Below, piece by piece: positions 10,418-21,311 of a stretch of 64,000 nucleotides of DNA. The notes under the pieces were generated by a model. The model saw only the letters and a program-made list of their open reading frames with translations. It did not search any database and was not told where the DNA came from. Source of the DNA: Macrocystis pyrifera (taxonomy: Eukaryota > Sar > Phaeophyceae > Laminariales > Laminariaceae); NCBI GenBank assembly GCA_031763025.1, contig JASSKH010000002.1:16041968-16105967 (forward strand), read 5' to 3'. The first letter of the stretch is position 1; every line of letters starts with the position of its first letter. A program made the position numbers and the translations under genes.

Positions 10418-10797
10418 CACCGTCAGCAGTCTCGAGGGAGTACGAGACAGTCCCTTCCTTGATCGGGCGAGCACAGAACTCGCAGTCGGTGGCCCAGTAC
10501 AGGATGATCCCGCCACCTGCGCACGTGAGATCCTTGCAGGTCGCGAAGACCACGTTTTTGCCACCAGGCGCGGAGTTCTTGACCAAGTAAGTGCTGGTCC
10601 GTGCACCGGTCGCAAACAACAGCCGGCACCAGGTCGGTCTTTGTCGTTGCCGCTCTCTTGCCTGAGGGCGAGGACCACGCGCCTCTCGACGAGGGGGAGG
10701 TGAGCTTAGGGGGCGTGGAGAAGGGAGAGGGGGGGGTTGCAGCACCAGCAAATTCGCCACCGACAGCAGCAGCTTGGCCGCCGACAGCTGCACCTAT
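10418..10797 (-). pseudogene. Zinc-finger-like exon 1, unit C
   Basis: Same exon as 6274-6652 with donor GTGAGT at 10412-10417. It keeps TCKDLTC, WATDCEFCARPIKEG and the SLETADGG end, but has the same 4-bp duplication near CDRC-TDQH as unit A, which moves the frame between the first Cys pair and the rest. The cysteine pattern is otherwise complete. Confidence 0.55.
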
Positions 10798-11249
10798 CTA
10801 TGCCGTTCGTCGAAGGCGAGACGCCTCTTTTAGGAGCCGTGTGAAGAGCTGTCTATTGGTTGGCAGTTTGCGAATAAGAAAGAAGAAAGGTTGTTTGGCT
10901 GTTCGGCTGTTTCAAAGAAGAAGGGCTGTTTGCGAAGAGCTGTCTATCAGTCGGTCTGTCTGCCAAGAGCTAGCAAGTGACACCGACCCCAAAAATCGTA
11001 ATTATAGTTGTATTTACAAGGCTTTCCTTCGGAGTGGGTATTCCGTCGTTTCGTGTACATATAACTGCAATTAATTGGCGACATAGCCCAAAGCCAACCA
11101 AACTAAATGTACAAACTAAATGTATTTGTGTAAGAAACGGTGAAGGAAGTAATAATCGCGTTTATTTATGAATGTAATGTGAAACGTAAGATCGGGTGAC
11201 GCAAGAGTAAGAATGACATTGGTCTAATGATAAAAATAACATATTTCAT
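10798..11249 (-). promoter_or_regulatory. Leader of unit C and 3' flank of unit D
   Basis: 10798-11065 is the conserved leader with CTTCGACGAACGGC and the pyrimidine blocks. 11066-11140 keeps only part of the fold-back element (a single arm, AGCCCAAAGCCAACCAAAC). 11141-11249 is the 3' flank that follows exon 2 in every unit. Confidence 0.4.
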
Positions 11250-11749
11250 CATCAGTGTGGGGAGAGAGTGGAGTGCTTGGCATGTGGATGATATACAACA
11301 TACAGGCTGTTGTTTAAAGGAAGGTTTGGGACAGGAGAGAAAGCAGCAGTGCCGGCAACGACAACGGTTATGGAAATGTTGTATAGTTACTGGGCGGCCG
11401 CGATTTCGATGTAGCCAGCATAGGAGTTTGGATGAGACATGATATACATGTAAATAGCCTTCCAGGACGCTGTAGTAACGAGGCGGGAGGCCCAGAATGT
11501 GGATCTGTTCGCTGTTGAACCCGTTGGATATGTGTAGGAAGAAATAATCATGATTTTGGGAAATGTGGGAAACAATTTGTTTCCTTTCGTTCGTCCTGGA
11601 TGGCGACAATCTGCTTGGCGTACTGCTTCGGAATTCCGCGAAGCCCTGGAGCAGGCGAAATGGAAGGGAGTCTTTTTGCGCTTGATGACGATGTCTCCGT
11701 CTTTGGTGGTGGAGTCCGTCAGGCGGCAGTTGTAGCACTTGCCACGGAC
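11250..11749 (-). pseudogene. Finger plus OTU-like exon 2, unit D
   Basis: Acceptor-like CAG at 11750-11752, finger CYNC...HFAC, then the OTU-like stretch (KQIVSHISQNHDYF, GYIEIAA). The OTU-like frame is disturbed near 11440, where a short insertion lies in the GYLH...SHP region, and the end near 11270 also differs. Its other relations are as in unit B. Confidence 0.5.
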
Positions 11750-12194
11750 CTGGTCGAAGTAAACATATAGGGTGCGCGGGGCGGGAGTGGCGTGCAGGGA
11801 ATGGCGGGGGAGGGGGCGGGGCAGAGTTCATTATTTGTACTACTCTACAGCGGCACAACAGCAGCACGTAATCGCTTGCTATACGACGGCAGCAGCAGCA
11901 GCAGAAGCAGCAAGTACGTAATTTCATTGACGATACAGAAATATGTACACAAGTGTAGTACAGTACACACACAAATCACGTCCAGCATGATGTACGGCAA
12001 CAACGCAGCAGCACCACAAAAAAATCATTGACGATACAGAAATATGTACACACGCACAAGTTTAAGTGTAATATACACACAAATCATGTCCAGCATGATG
12101 TACCGCAACAACGCAGCAGCGCCACAAAACGACCAGGAAACACAATTATCCGAGTACATACAAACATTCAGTGAATATTGCGGCAGCACTAAAA

Positions 12195-12196
12195 GC

Positions 12197-12243
<47 letters not shown>
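12195..12243. repeat. (CAG)n microsatellite
   Basis: About 16 uninterrupted CAG units. The corresponding CTG run in the inverted copy is at about 29530-29577. Smaller runs lie at 1856-1870, 8130-8162, 9775-9800, 10015-10050, 13230-13260 and 28770-28803. Confidence 0.85.
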
Positions 12244-12246
<3 letters not shown>

Positions 12247-12816
12247 GGATCGCCACAGCGTTGGCAGCAGCAGCATAGCAACGATATGAAAAGAAGGGAG
12301 ATAAAAAGTATGTACCCCGAGGCCGTCCGAAAAGTATTTTTGGTACCTCACTATAGACCCACCTCCGCATGCTGTACGGCAACAACGCAGCAGCAGCATA
12401 GCAACAACACGAAATAAGAGAAAAAGTAGTACGTACGCAAAATGCAGGAGCAAAACGACCAAAATATTTTTTTTACGTATCAAAAAATCCATTTGGGTAC
12501 AAAAATGGCCAATAAAAACAATAATCCGCGTTGGCAGCAGCAGTATACGTAGCAACGATATGAAAATAAGGAAGAAAAAAAGAATGTACCCTGGTATGCC
12601 GCAATCGCAAAACCTACGGAATTTCATTGACGATACCGAAATATGTACACACAAAAAGTGCAGCATGATGTCGGGCAACAACGCAGCAGCACCACAGCAG
12701 CAGCATAGCAACGACATATATGAAAACAACCAAGCCAAAACGAGAAATTGCAGTACGTACGCAAAATGCAGGAGCAAAACTGCAAAAGTATTTTTTCACG
12801 TATCAAAAGGAACCAT

Positions 12817-13037
12817 TGTTCTCCCCGAATCCGGAAAATAAATAATTTAGTTTTATCACAACTATTCCATTTTTACCTAATTTTACAATTTAATCAATTT
12901 GCTTATTGCGGAAATTATTATTAATGGACATCTATTAATAGTAACACAACATATTTTTGAGGACAGACTATTATACTGTTCACGGAATTATAGTGTGAGA
13001 TCATTACTACAATAATAATAAATACCTGGTAGGGTGG
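12817..13037. mobile_element. AT-rich insertion in a CAG sub-repeat
   Basis: The sub-repeat normally reads AAAAGAACCATTTGGGTAC without a break. Here about 220 bp of AT-rich sequence starting TTCTCCCCGAATCC and ending GGTAGGGTGGTTGGG splits it. Part of it (CCATTTTTACCTAATTTTAC) matches 6975-7000 in reverse complement. No obvious terminal repeats or coding capacity, so the class is unknown. Confidence 0.45.
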
Positions 13038-13229
13038 TTGGGTACAAAAACGACCAAGAAAAACAGTAATCCGAGTGCATACGAACATTCAGTGGATATT
13101 GCGGCAGCATTAGCAGCAGCAGCAGCAGAAGCAGCCACAGCATTAGCAGCAGCAGCAGCAGAAGCAGCCACAGCATTAGCAGCAGCAGAAGCTGCAACGA
13201 ATCACCGCAGCGTTGGCAGCGTTGGCAGT

Positions 13230-13263
<34 letters not shown>

Positions 13264-13523
13264 CAACGATATGAAAATAAGGAAGAAAAAAAGCATGTAC
13301 CCTGGTATGCCGCCATCGCAAAACCTACGGAATTGACGATCCGAAAATATGTACGCTTCCAGCATGATGCACGGCAACAACGCAGCAGCACTACATACAG
13401 CAGCAGCAATTGCACAGGAGCAGCAGGTGCACAGCACGGCAACAACGCAGCAGCACTACAGCAGCAGCGAGTGCACAGGAGAAGCAGGTGCACAGCAGCA
13501 GCAGCACTCATGGCGTGGCGCTG

Positions 13524-13559
<36 letters not shown>

Positions 13560-13922
13560 GAAAACGAGCAAAAAATGAGTACGTGGGGTCACCAAAACAT
13601 GTACACACAGAAATCGTGTGCATGTACCGAAAATGCACCACAGTAGCAGCAGCACTCACGTCGTTCGGTGCAGCGGTGACGGCGACAGCTGAATCCTCCG
13701 TTCCTTCGTTCACGTCCCGCAAACAGTTGTGCATGTGCGCGTTCGCGTGCACTGTGTGTAAGAGGAGCCGACGCAACGCACGAACGGGGAACGAACGAGC
13801 ATGGATGAGTCCAAAAAAAAAAAAACGCTTTGACGTAGGATTGTATGCAAAAAGGCAATTGAAAACCCCAAAAAAAACGTACTGGCAACATACAGCATGC
13901 ACAATAGACGTAAGACACTCAC

Positions 13923-14303
13923 CACTGTCAGCAGTCTCGAGGGAGTACGAGACAGTCCCTTCCTTGATCGGGCGAGCACAGAACTCGCAGTCGGTTGCCC
14001 TGTCAGGATGATCCCGCCACCACGCACTTGAGATCCTTGCAGGTGGCGAAGGCCACGTTTTTTGCCACCAGGCGCGGAGTTCTTGACCAAGTGCTGATCC
14101 GTGCACTGGTCGCAAACAACAGCCGGCACCAGGTCGGTCTTTGTCGTTGCCGCTCTCTTGCCAAAGGGCGAGGACCACGCGCCTCTCGACGAGGGGGAGG
14201 TGAGCTTAGGGGGGGGCGTGGAGAAGGGAGAGGCGGGGGTTGCAGCACCAGCAGGTTCGCCACCGACAGCAGCAGGTTGGCCGCCGGCGACAGCTGCACC
14301 TAT
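13923..14303 (-). pseudogene. Zinc-finger-like exon 1, unit D
   Basis: Same exon, donor GTGAGT at 13917-13922. CDQC-TDQHL is kept, then one extra base in a T run near 14060 shifts the frame before the TCKDL motif. Further small losses lie near 14010-14030. The serine/proline-rich start is readable. Confidence 0.5.
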
Positions 14304-14590
14304 CTATGCCGTTCGTCGAAGGCGAGACGGCTCTTTTAGGCGCCGTGCGAAGAGCTGTCTATTGGTTGGCAGTTTGCGGAAGAAGAAAAGGTTGTTTGAC
14401 TGTTTGGCGAAGAAGAAAGAAGAAAGGTTGTTTGGCATTTCGGCTGTTTCAAAGAAGGAAGAAAGGTTGTTTGGCTGTTCCGCTGTTTCAAAGAAGAAGG
14501 GCTGTTTGCGAAGAGCTGTCTATCAGTCGGTCTGTCTGCCAAGAGCTAGCAAGTGACAACGACCTCAAAAATCGTAATTATAGTTGTATC
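14304..14590 (-). promoter_or_regulatory. Leader of unit D and right edge of the array
   Basis: Conserved leader with three pyrimidine-rich tandem blocks (on the plus strand AAGAAAGGTTGTTTGGC), one more than in unit C. The array stops near 14585, where AATTATAGTTGTAT meets a dispersed module starting ACTGGAAAAATGAATTTGG. Confidence 0.4.
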
Positions 14591-15535
14591 TATATTTATA
14601 CTGGAAAAATGAATTTGGTCGCAAGCGTGTTCAGCTGCCTTTTTGCCGTATATATCCGGGCGTAACAGGATTGAAAGCTCGCCTAGGTACGAGTACATAC
14701 ACTTAGTACATGCAGCAGCAGTAGGCTGGTAGAAAAAAACTTATTATTTCGTAGAGTGTGTTGTGTGTTTCTCGGGTGTTGTGTTTTCTTGATTTCGTCT
14801 CCCCGAGTTCAGCAAATTTACGTACCAGGTATGTATGTGTGAATACTTATGAAGAGTACTACATACAGCAGTATAGTAAGTATTAATAGGAGATGATCTT
14901 CTTCCTCACTATTCTGTTTCAACCCTTTCAAGCCTCTGTCTTATATCCTAGATCCGGGGTGGTCGTAGAGGAAGCTCTTCTCCACCCTCCCCACAATATT
15001 ACAATTGTCAAGCATGTCATGTGCTGTGTGGTTATTTCTGCTCCAGCATCCGAGGGACCAATTACCAAAGATCTGTTTTTCATGAGTGGTGGATCAGGGG
15101 CGTAACAATCCTTCACACCCTTTTCATGTAAACCGATCACATACGCACGTTTTTGTCGTGAAGTTTGTGTTGTTTGTGATTGGACTTCTGAGCAGCAATG
15201 AGATGACTATTCATATTATCACTTTTAATATTAACAAACAACTACCGAGTACGTACATACTACTAAGCAGCAGTGAGAGTTATTAAATATACAGCAGTAC
15301 GTTGCATAAAGCACTAGGCTGAGAATAATATACTCTATCAATTCAATAGACTACTGAATGAAGTACATCAACCCTTTCAAGCCTCTGCATTATAACCTAG
15401 ATTCGGAGTGGTCTTAGATCAAGCTCTTCTCCTCCCTCGCCACTATCGATTTCGCTCAGATCGTGTTGTTAACAATGACGGTCTTTTCATGTCCTGCGAC
15501 ATCGCCAAACGGCTATTATTATCAGCACTAACATC

Positions 15536-15638
15536 ACGGGGGGGCATAGTAAATAGGACGAAATACTGTCAGTAAAAAAGTGTAATAAAGTATATTTTTT
15601 TGTGTACACCCTAGGTCCTACTTACTATGGACCCCCAT
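15536..15638. mobile_element. Decayed MITE (old, shared by H units)
   Basis: About 103 bp starting ACGGGGGGGCATAGTAAATA and ending CTTACTATGGACCCCCAT. The ends are still roughly inverted. The same copy sits in the same place in H2, H3 and H4, so it was present before those units multiplied. Confidence 0.65.
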
Positions 15639-17504
15639 ACCAAATAGAACATATTTTCATTGCAGTATACTATATATATAGCAGATAGAATACAAGGTGA
15701 AACAATCTTCTTGTTTACTTCGGAGAGAGATTGTTGTTTTGTATCCCCTCCCTGCATTCTGCACTTCAGCTTTTTAACATTTTCTTTTCCCCCCATCTTT
15801 CGCACACAACCCATTATTTATATCCGCCCTAATAGTTTTGCTCCCTTTTTTTTTGCTCCCTTCTGGGAGGCGTCGTATATAACCTAGATCCGGGGTCGGT
15901 CATAGAGCAGGTTCTACCCCCGCCTCCCCGTTGTTATGAAGTATAAAAAAGAACACACTGCCTGGTGCGCACTATTAATACTATATACTGCAGTCGTACA
16001 GCAGCAGATAGATACACTGGCCGGTGTGTTGTTCCTTTGATGATGTCCTGCGTGTTTTGTTCTGGGGGGAGATTAACTCTTTTAGTACTACTACTACTGC
16101 AGTCGTCCCATTTTGGAGACAAGCCACATGAAATTAAAGTGGTTTGACGAACCACATGAATTCCCTTTTGGAGACAAACCACATGAAATTAGAGTGGTTT
16201 GTCCACAAAACTAAAGTATTTTGTGTGTTTTGTTGCGTTTTTTCCTCCTTGGGTTTGTTGATGCTTAGTCTCAAATTCGTCACATTCGTTTCACGGGTGA
16301 GGGTTGCTTCGTTCGATGCTCAAATATTCATCACGTTGGATGACACGACTGACTGTTGTTGTTACCTGCCTGCCTACGCCCGCTTATTTTTACTGGAGCT
16401 TTCGTTGTCGGTGTTTCTGTCCGACGAAATTACTGTGTTTTGAACCAGGGTTTCTCTTTTTGGCGTTGTTATTGCTGAAGAGCGCTGTTGCTGGGTTTTA
16501 GGGGACAATAGGAAACTACAGATTTTCTGTTTACGTTCGCTTTATAGCCTGAGTACGTAGTAGATGCTTTCTCCATTACCTGTCGTGCCGCAAAGCGTAG
16601 ATTAGTCTGCTTTACCTGCCGTGGCTTGTATGGGACGAGAAAACAGCACACTACACTCCCTCGAACGGTATAGTGCATCTTGGCTTTGGCTTCCTTCGAT
16701 TCATCGCAGGGGGGCGTAGATTCTCGGATATCGTAGATTAATTCTCCCGCATCCGTCGTGGGCTGTACGGGACAAGAAAGAGTATCATACTTTTCTCACG
16801 AACGGTATATTATACATTATCGTGGCATTGGCATTTTTCATTCGTATCAGGCGAGGCTTCTCAGTTGCCGATCGTGCATCGTACGAGTCTCGCTTTGGTA
16901 CACTGGTGTGTTCTGTTGGGGCGGAGATTTTCGTCATGACCCGAGGGTGGTGTGCGGCAGCGTTTAGGGAAGAAAACATTTTTTGTTTCATGCTATTGGC
17001 ATTGCCTGCGGGAACATCCGATGCGTCAGGGACCGTTACCGTCCCCTCGAACGGTTGGCTGGCTTTCTTCGATTCGTCGCCGGGGAAAGAAAGTAGATGG
17101 ATTCTCGGGTAGAGTAGATTATAGTTCCCCATTATACCTGTCGTGGGCCGTGCGGGAAAGAGAAAATATCGTTTTTTCCCACGAATGTTTTTTACGCATT
17201 TATAAGGCATTCGCTTTTTTCATTCGTATCGAGCAAGGATTCTCAGTTGCTGATCGTGCGTCGTACGAGTCGCTAAAACTTCGTTGTTTGATGTTTTTGT
17301 CATTCATTGCGTACGGGAACATCCAATGCGTCAGGGACCGATAGTATTTTAAACAGGACTTCTTCGTACGTACACAGTTTGTATCATTTCATCCTAAATG
17401 AGCCCTTGGCATCGTAAACTGCCGTTTGCATCGTTAATTGCCGTTTGCAGCTGTTCATTGCCTGCGGCCCTTAGCCGTTTCTTGAGGTTGCCTGCGGGCC
17501 TTAG

Positions 17505-17540
17505 CTTCGTCGGAGGCCCTTTGAAGGTCTCTCGACGAAG
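17505..17540 (+). other. Conserved hairpin of the H units
   Basis: CTTCGTCGGAGGCC pairs with GGTCTCTCGACGAAG around a short loop, about 13 pairs with one bulge. Equivalents lie at 25879, 49322, 55782 and 61478. The one arm difference here leaves a G-U pair in plus-strand RNA. Confidence 0.6.
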
Positions 17541-18898
17541 GCCCTTGTAGATATAATAGATATAGATTTAGATATATATATAGCATTAGTCGGATTTGTT
17601 CCGATGCCTCACAGGCTGCCCTGCCGAAATACCTCGCTCTCCGCGCTTGCGGGACCGCCGTTCGTGGTCTGCCTCCGCCCTTATCGTCTTCGTTTCAGAC
17701 TTGCCCGCCTGCGGGGAGATGGACGGGGCTTTGCCTCCGAAGTTTCGATTATTTGTTGTTCCTTTTCCTTCGGCCTGCTTTCTTCCCGGTTCGGTGCCCG
17801 GGAGTTGCGGACCTTTCTCGCGTGCGTGCCCGATATCGGTTTCGGCGAGGTCGTGTCGACGCGTTCTTTTTGTGATGTCCTGCGACCTCTCGCGTGGAGG
17901 AACGTATGATGACGTGTCTGCGAGCTCGTGTGCTGTTAATTCATGAATAATATTATTACTACTGCTGCTGCTGTTCATAGATAGTTGTCGACCCCTGCCG
18001 AGTGCGTGCGATTCAATACTTCTTATTAATAGCACAGCAGCAGTGAGAAGAGTCATTCCAACTCCGGCGGCAGTGCGTTGCGAAAAGCAGTAGGCTGATA
18101 GAAAAATAACTTTTATTATGTTCTCAGCATGTACAGAGTGCGTTGTGGGTGTCTCGGGTATTCTGTTTTCTTCATTTCGTCTCCCCGAGTTCGGCAAATG
18201 TACGTACCCCGGGTGTGGGTGTATACCCATAAAGGGTACTACCTACAGCAGGAGTCGAGTGCGTGCGATTCAATACTTTTTATTACTAGCAGCAGTGAGG
18301 AGAGTTATTCCAACTGCAGAGGCAGTGCGTCGCGAAAAGCAGTAGGCTGATAGAAAAGTATCTATTATTGTGTTTTTTGTAGATAGAGTGCCTTGTGGGT
18401 TTCTCGGGTATTCTGTTTTCTTCATTTCGTCTCCCCGAGTTCGGCAAATGTACGTATCCCTGGTGTGGGTATATACCCATGAAGGGTACTACCTACAGCA
18501 GGAGTACATGTGGTCTTCTTCCTAACTATTTCAAGCCTTTCGAGATTCTGTCTTATAACCTAGATCCAGGGTGGTCGTAGAGCAAGCTCTTCGCCTCCCT
18601 CCCCACTACTATCATAATATGGTGTCGAGCAACCGGTCCTTTCTTTTTTGCCTGCGTGTGTCGTTTTGGGGGGGGGGGAGACTAACCCTTTATTTACTGC
18701 AGTCACGCTTTTTGTGGACGAACCGCTCCAATTTCCGGGGAGGTGGTCGTAGAGCAAAAGCTCTTCGCTTCCCTCCCAGTTCTGTTTCCAGGGCAAAATC
18801 ATTTTTGCGTACCATCCCTGAAATTCTCCAACGAGTTGGCCATATTTTCTTTATCGCACTGCCTGACCAACACCTGAGTTTTTTTTTTACCGTATTTA

Positions 18899-19524
18899 TG
18901 TGTGTGTGTGTGTTCTTCACATTAAACCGTTCTTCTACTCGTCAACATCCAGCAAGCCCAGTGTCCGTGCTGATTCTTCACCCTAGAAAGATACGAGTTC
19001 CGTGGTCACAGACTACGACACAGAGATAACACAACGGAATGCATTAATAGCCTACGCAATACCATGCCTTCGCACTAGGTGCGGCCGACACAACATACAT
19101 ACATACGCCAGCAACCAAAATACACCATAAAGAAAGAGAAGCAACAAAGAAACCAAACCGAAAAAAAAAAAAGCAAAAGAAAATGAGAAGAATCCCAAAT
19201 AAAATAAATAAAATGGGAAGCCAAAGCTCACACACATACTTACCCCGAGCATGAGCCAAAAGGGACGTGCAAGGGGGAAGAAACGAGAAGGAAAAAGGGA
19301 ACTACAATATGCATCCCGGTGAACACTTAACTAAGTAAAAAGAGAAATAATGAGTGGGCCAAAATACGCTCGTCACCCACCCACTATGTAGTACTTCTTT
19401 CATAAGGATAAGAAGGGGAAAATATAGGAAAAAGTTAATTCATGGAAAAAAATCAAAGCACCAAGCCAATACATACCTAACGGCCGCAGCAGTTGGCGGT
19501 ACGAGTAGCAAAGAAAAGTCCAAC
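18899..19524 (-). other. LINE 3' untranslated region
   Basis: Non-coding end of the LINE, matched in reverse complement by 51087-51666. Contains CCTAGTGCGAAGGCATGGTA-type sequence and ends TTTAATGTGAAGAACACACA. Useful as the diagnostic of this family. Confidence 0.75.
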
Positions 19525-21300
19525 CTATTGGTCGGCCTGGTACCTTGCTACCCTATCTGCGGTCTCTCTGCTACTCTCTTCTACCGCGGTTTCCCTTCTA
19601 CTCCTCCTGTTCCCCCCCCTGCCCCCATACACTTGTACGGTGTTCCTTCTACCCCTCCTGCTGTTACCCCTCCCCCCATTCCCTCTAACACTACCCGCAG
19701 CGGATGCACGGCGCTGTCTACTCAGCTTTGCCTCAACCTCGTGCCACCTGCCCATGAACTGTTGAGCTGCTTCGAGGATTCCCCGGTACCACTTTCCCGT
19801 CTGTTTTGCTGCAGTGGGCCATAGTGCAGTCCCAACTCCAAAGACTAAGGGGGAGTCTTCCGTTGATCCCCCCGTGGATTTGAACACTCTAAGGTCCTCA
19901 GCAATGGCCCTAGGCCAAGTCTTGGGCTGCCCGCCTGGTTTCGGGCTCCCCCCACCAGCGATCGTCCCGAACATTAACCGACTGGGCAATCGCCCCTCGT
20001 GTTGCCGCACCAGCGCCCCCGCAAAGAAGAGTCGCCGTTTACGGATGGTCGTTTCGATACTTTCGCATCGTGTTATCCTGAGCGCCTTCGCATACGAGAG
20101 GGTGGTATGGTCGGTGCGTAGTCGGCGCTGGAAGCCAATGACTCGCAGAAGGACTTCGTGGTGGGCTGATCGAAGCTTGGCGAAGTGGTCCGCATTGAGG
20201 GTCCACGTCACGCAACCGTACAGCAAGGTCTCGATCCCCTCGGCCTTCAGCATCCGGACTTCAGACTAAGCGGTGCGTTCGTCCTATCGTACAGTTCCGG
20301 ACCATACCGTTTGAGGCATGCCCGCATCAGACGGATTCGTCGCTCGATTTCGAAGGAGAGGTCAGCGTTCTCGTGGATAATGCCTCCTAGGTATAAAAAC
20401 TGGGTCGTATGTTTATACTTTTGGCCTGCAGCTTCGATCGCGAGCGGTGAGGTGGTATACGTCTGATCCGGTGTTCGTAGGAGCATCGTCTCTGTCTTCT
20501 TCTCGGATACCGTGAGACCTACTGCTTCGAAGACAGTCATGATGACTGTCATCATTCTTGCAAGGCCTTCCGCCGACTTCGAGACTATTCCCGCGTCGTC
20601 TGCATACAACATGCCCCACACAGCCCTTTGCACACATGCCAACGGTTCCTCTTTTCCGACAACCCTGTCCTCTTCGAGATGAACCAAATCCCTTACGATG
20701 CATTCGTCTTTGCTGAGGCGTACCAGCACGATGTGTATCGCAGCGGCGAAGAACACGTTGAACAGTAACGGCGATAGTACGCAGCCTTGCGGCAGCCCCT
20801 GGGTTACATTGAACCAGTCCGAGTGTTCATCGTCATCCGCACGCACGCGAGCCCGCATGCCTTCGTGAAAATTGCGAATGATTGTGAGCATCTTGGTTGG
20901 TCCACCAAGGCGTGTGAGTACCTCCCACAACAGTTCTCGGTCGACAGAGTCGTACGCTTTCTGCAGGTCGATGAAGCACATGTACCGGGGGATTTTCTTC
21001 TGCCGTCCGAGCTCCTGCAGCCGGCGCACGACAAACAGCATATCGACTGTTGACCGTGCGGGGCAGGAGCCGCACTGTTCTTCAGGGAGTATATGCTCGG
21101 TCTCGCAGTAGCTGCTTAGACGGAACGCAACGATTTTCAGCAACACCTTGCCTGCGTGAGCAACAAGCGAAATCCCTCAGTAGTTGTTGCAATCAGTTAT
21201 ATCCTTCTTTTTGTGAAGGGTTTTTATGATCGCATCTTTCCATTGCTGGGGGACTTCTCCCGTTACCCAAACGTTAACAAGGCTACTGTGAAAATACTGC
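19525..21300 (-). pseudogene. LINE reverse transcriptase and C-terminal region, broken
   Basis: Copies element RNA into DNA at the target site. Visible in order on the minus strand: WKDAII...KK near 21240, [17 protein letters not shown] near 20970, [16 protein letters not shown] near 20790, the catalytic box [10 protein letters not shown] near 20610, then a thumb/C-terminal part (ETLLYGCVTWTLNADHF, LRSAHHEVLLRVIGFQRR) at 19525-20253. A TGA stop at 21177-21179 falls after NNY, and the downstream part lies in another frame from about 20250, so the copy is dead. No endonuclease domain is included because the 5' end is missing. The clade is not settled; sequence style recalls stramenopile elements. 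Confidence 0.85.
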
Positions 21301-21311
21301 ACGAAATGTAA

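Larger units (their letters stand above)
11750..13922 (-). other. CTG-rich intron of unit D
   Basis: About 2.17 kb between exon 1 and exon 2. It includes a long pure (CAG)n run at 12195-12243, a repeated GCATTAGCAGCAGCAGCAG block around 13106-13190, and an AT-rich insertion at 12817-13037. No credible coding sequence. Confidence 0.55.
14591..18898. repeat. Higher-order repeat unit H1
   Basis: A mosaic of modules that recurs in the same order at 23398-27549, 46813-51086 and 53401-56900, and shortened at 60291-62460. Order: GAATTTGGTCGCAAGCGTG module, CCCATGAAGAGTACTACAT module, ACCGATCACATACGCACG, decayed MITE, CCCATTTTGGAGACAA block, CCAATGCGTCAGGGACC blocks, the hairpin at 17505-17540, GCCTCACAGGCTGCCCTGCC block, then more CCCATGAAGGGTACTACCT modules. 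No reading frame looks like a real protein. The open frame at 17596-17946 recurs in other units but has low-complexity composition. Confidence 0.75.
18899..21311 (-). mobile_element. 5'-truncated LINE with a CA-rich tail
   Basis: Non-LTR retrotransposon on the minus strand inside a dispersed module. Flanks on both sides (CCGTATTTATG, GCGTCATCACTC) belong to one module that is unbroken at about 22410-22450. It starts within the reverse transcriptase and ends with a 3' untranslated region of about 0.6 kb and a short (CA)n tail in place of poly(A). Further copies of the tail lie at 51087-51666 and 9441-9488. Confidence 0.85.

Noticed and set aside
13456-14178. Long minus-strand frame across exon 1 and the intron of unit D
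   Set aside because: It runs through the splice donor into CTG repeats as poly-leucine/cysteine, and reads the Cys-rich exon out of frame.
1272-14590. CRISPR-like array
   Set aside because: Repeat blocks are uneven in length and spacing, are made of triplets, and are in a eukaryotic context.
17596-17946. Open frame of about 116 residues repeated in the H units (also 25947, 49382, 55848)
   Set aside because: It recurs because the DNA repeats. Composition is low-complexity, ends differ between copies, the opposite strand is equally open, and H5 loses the frame.
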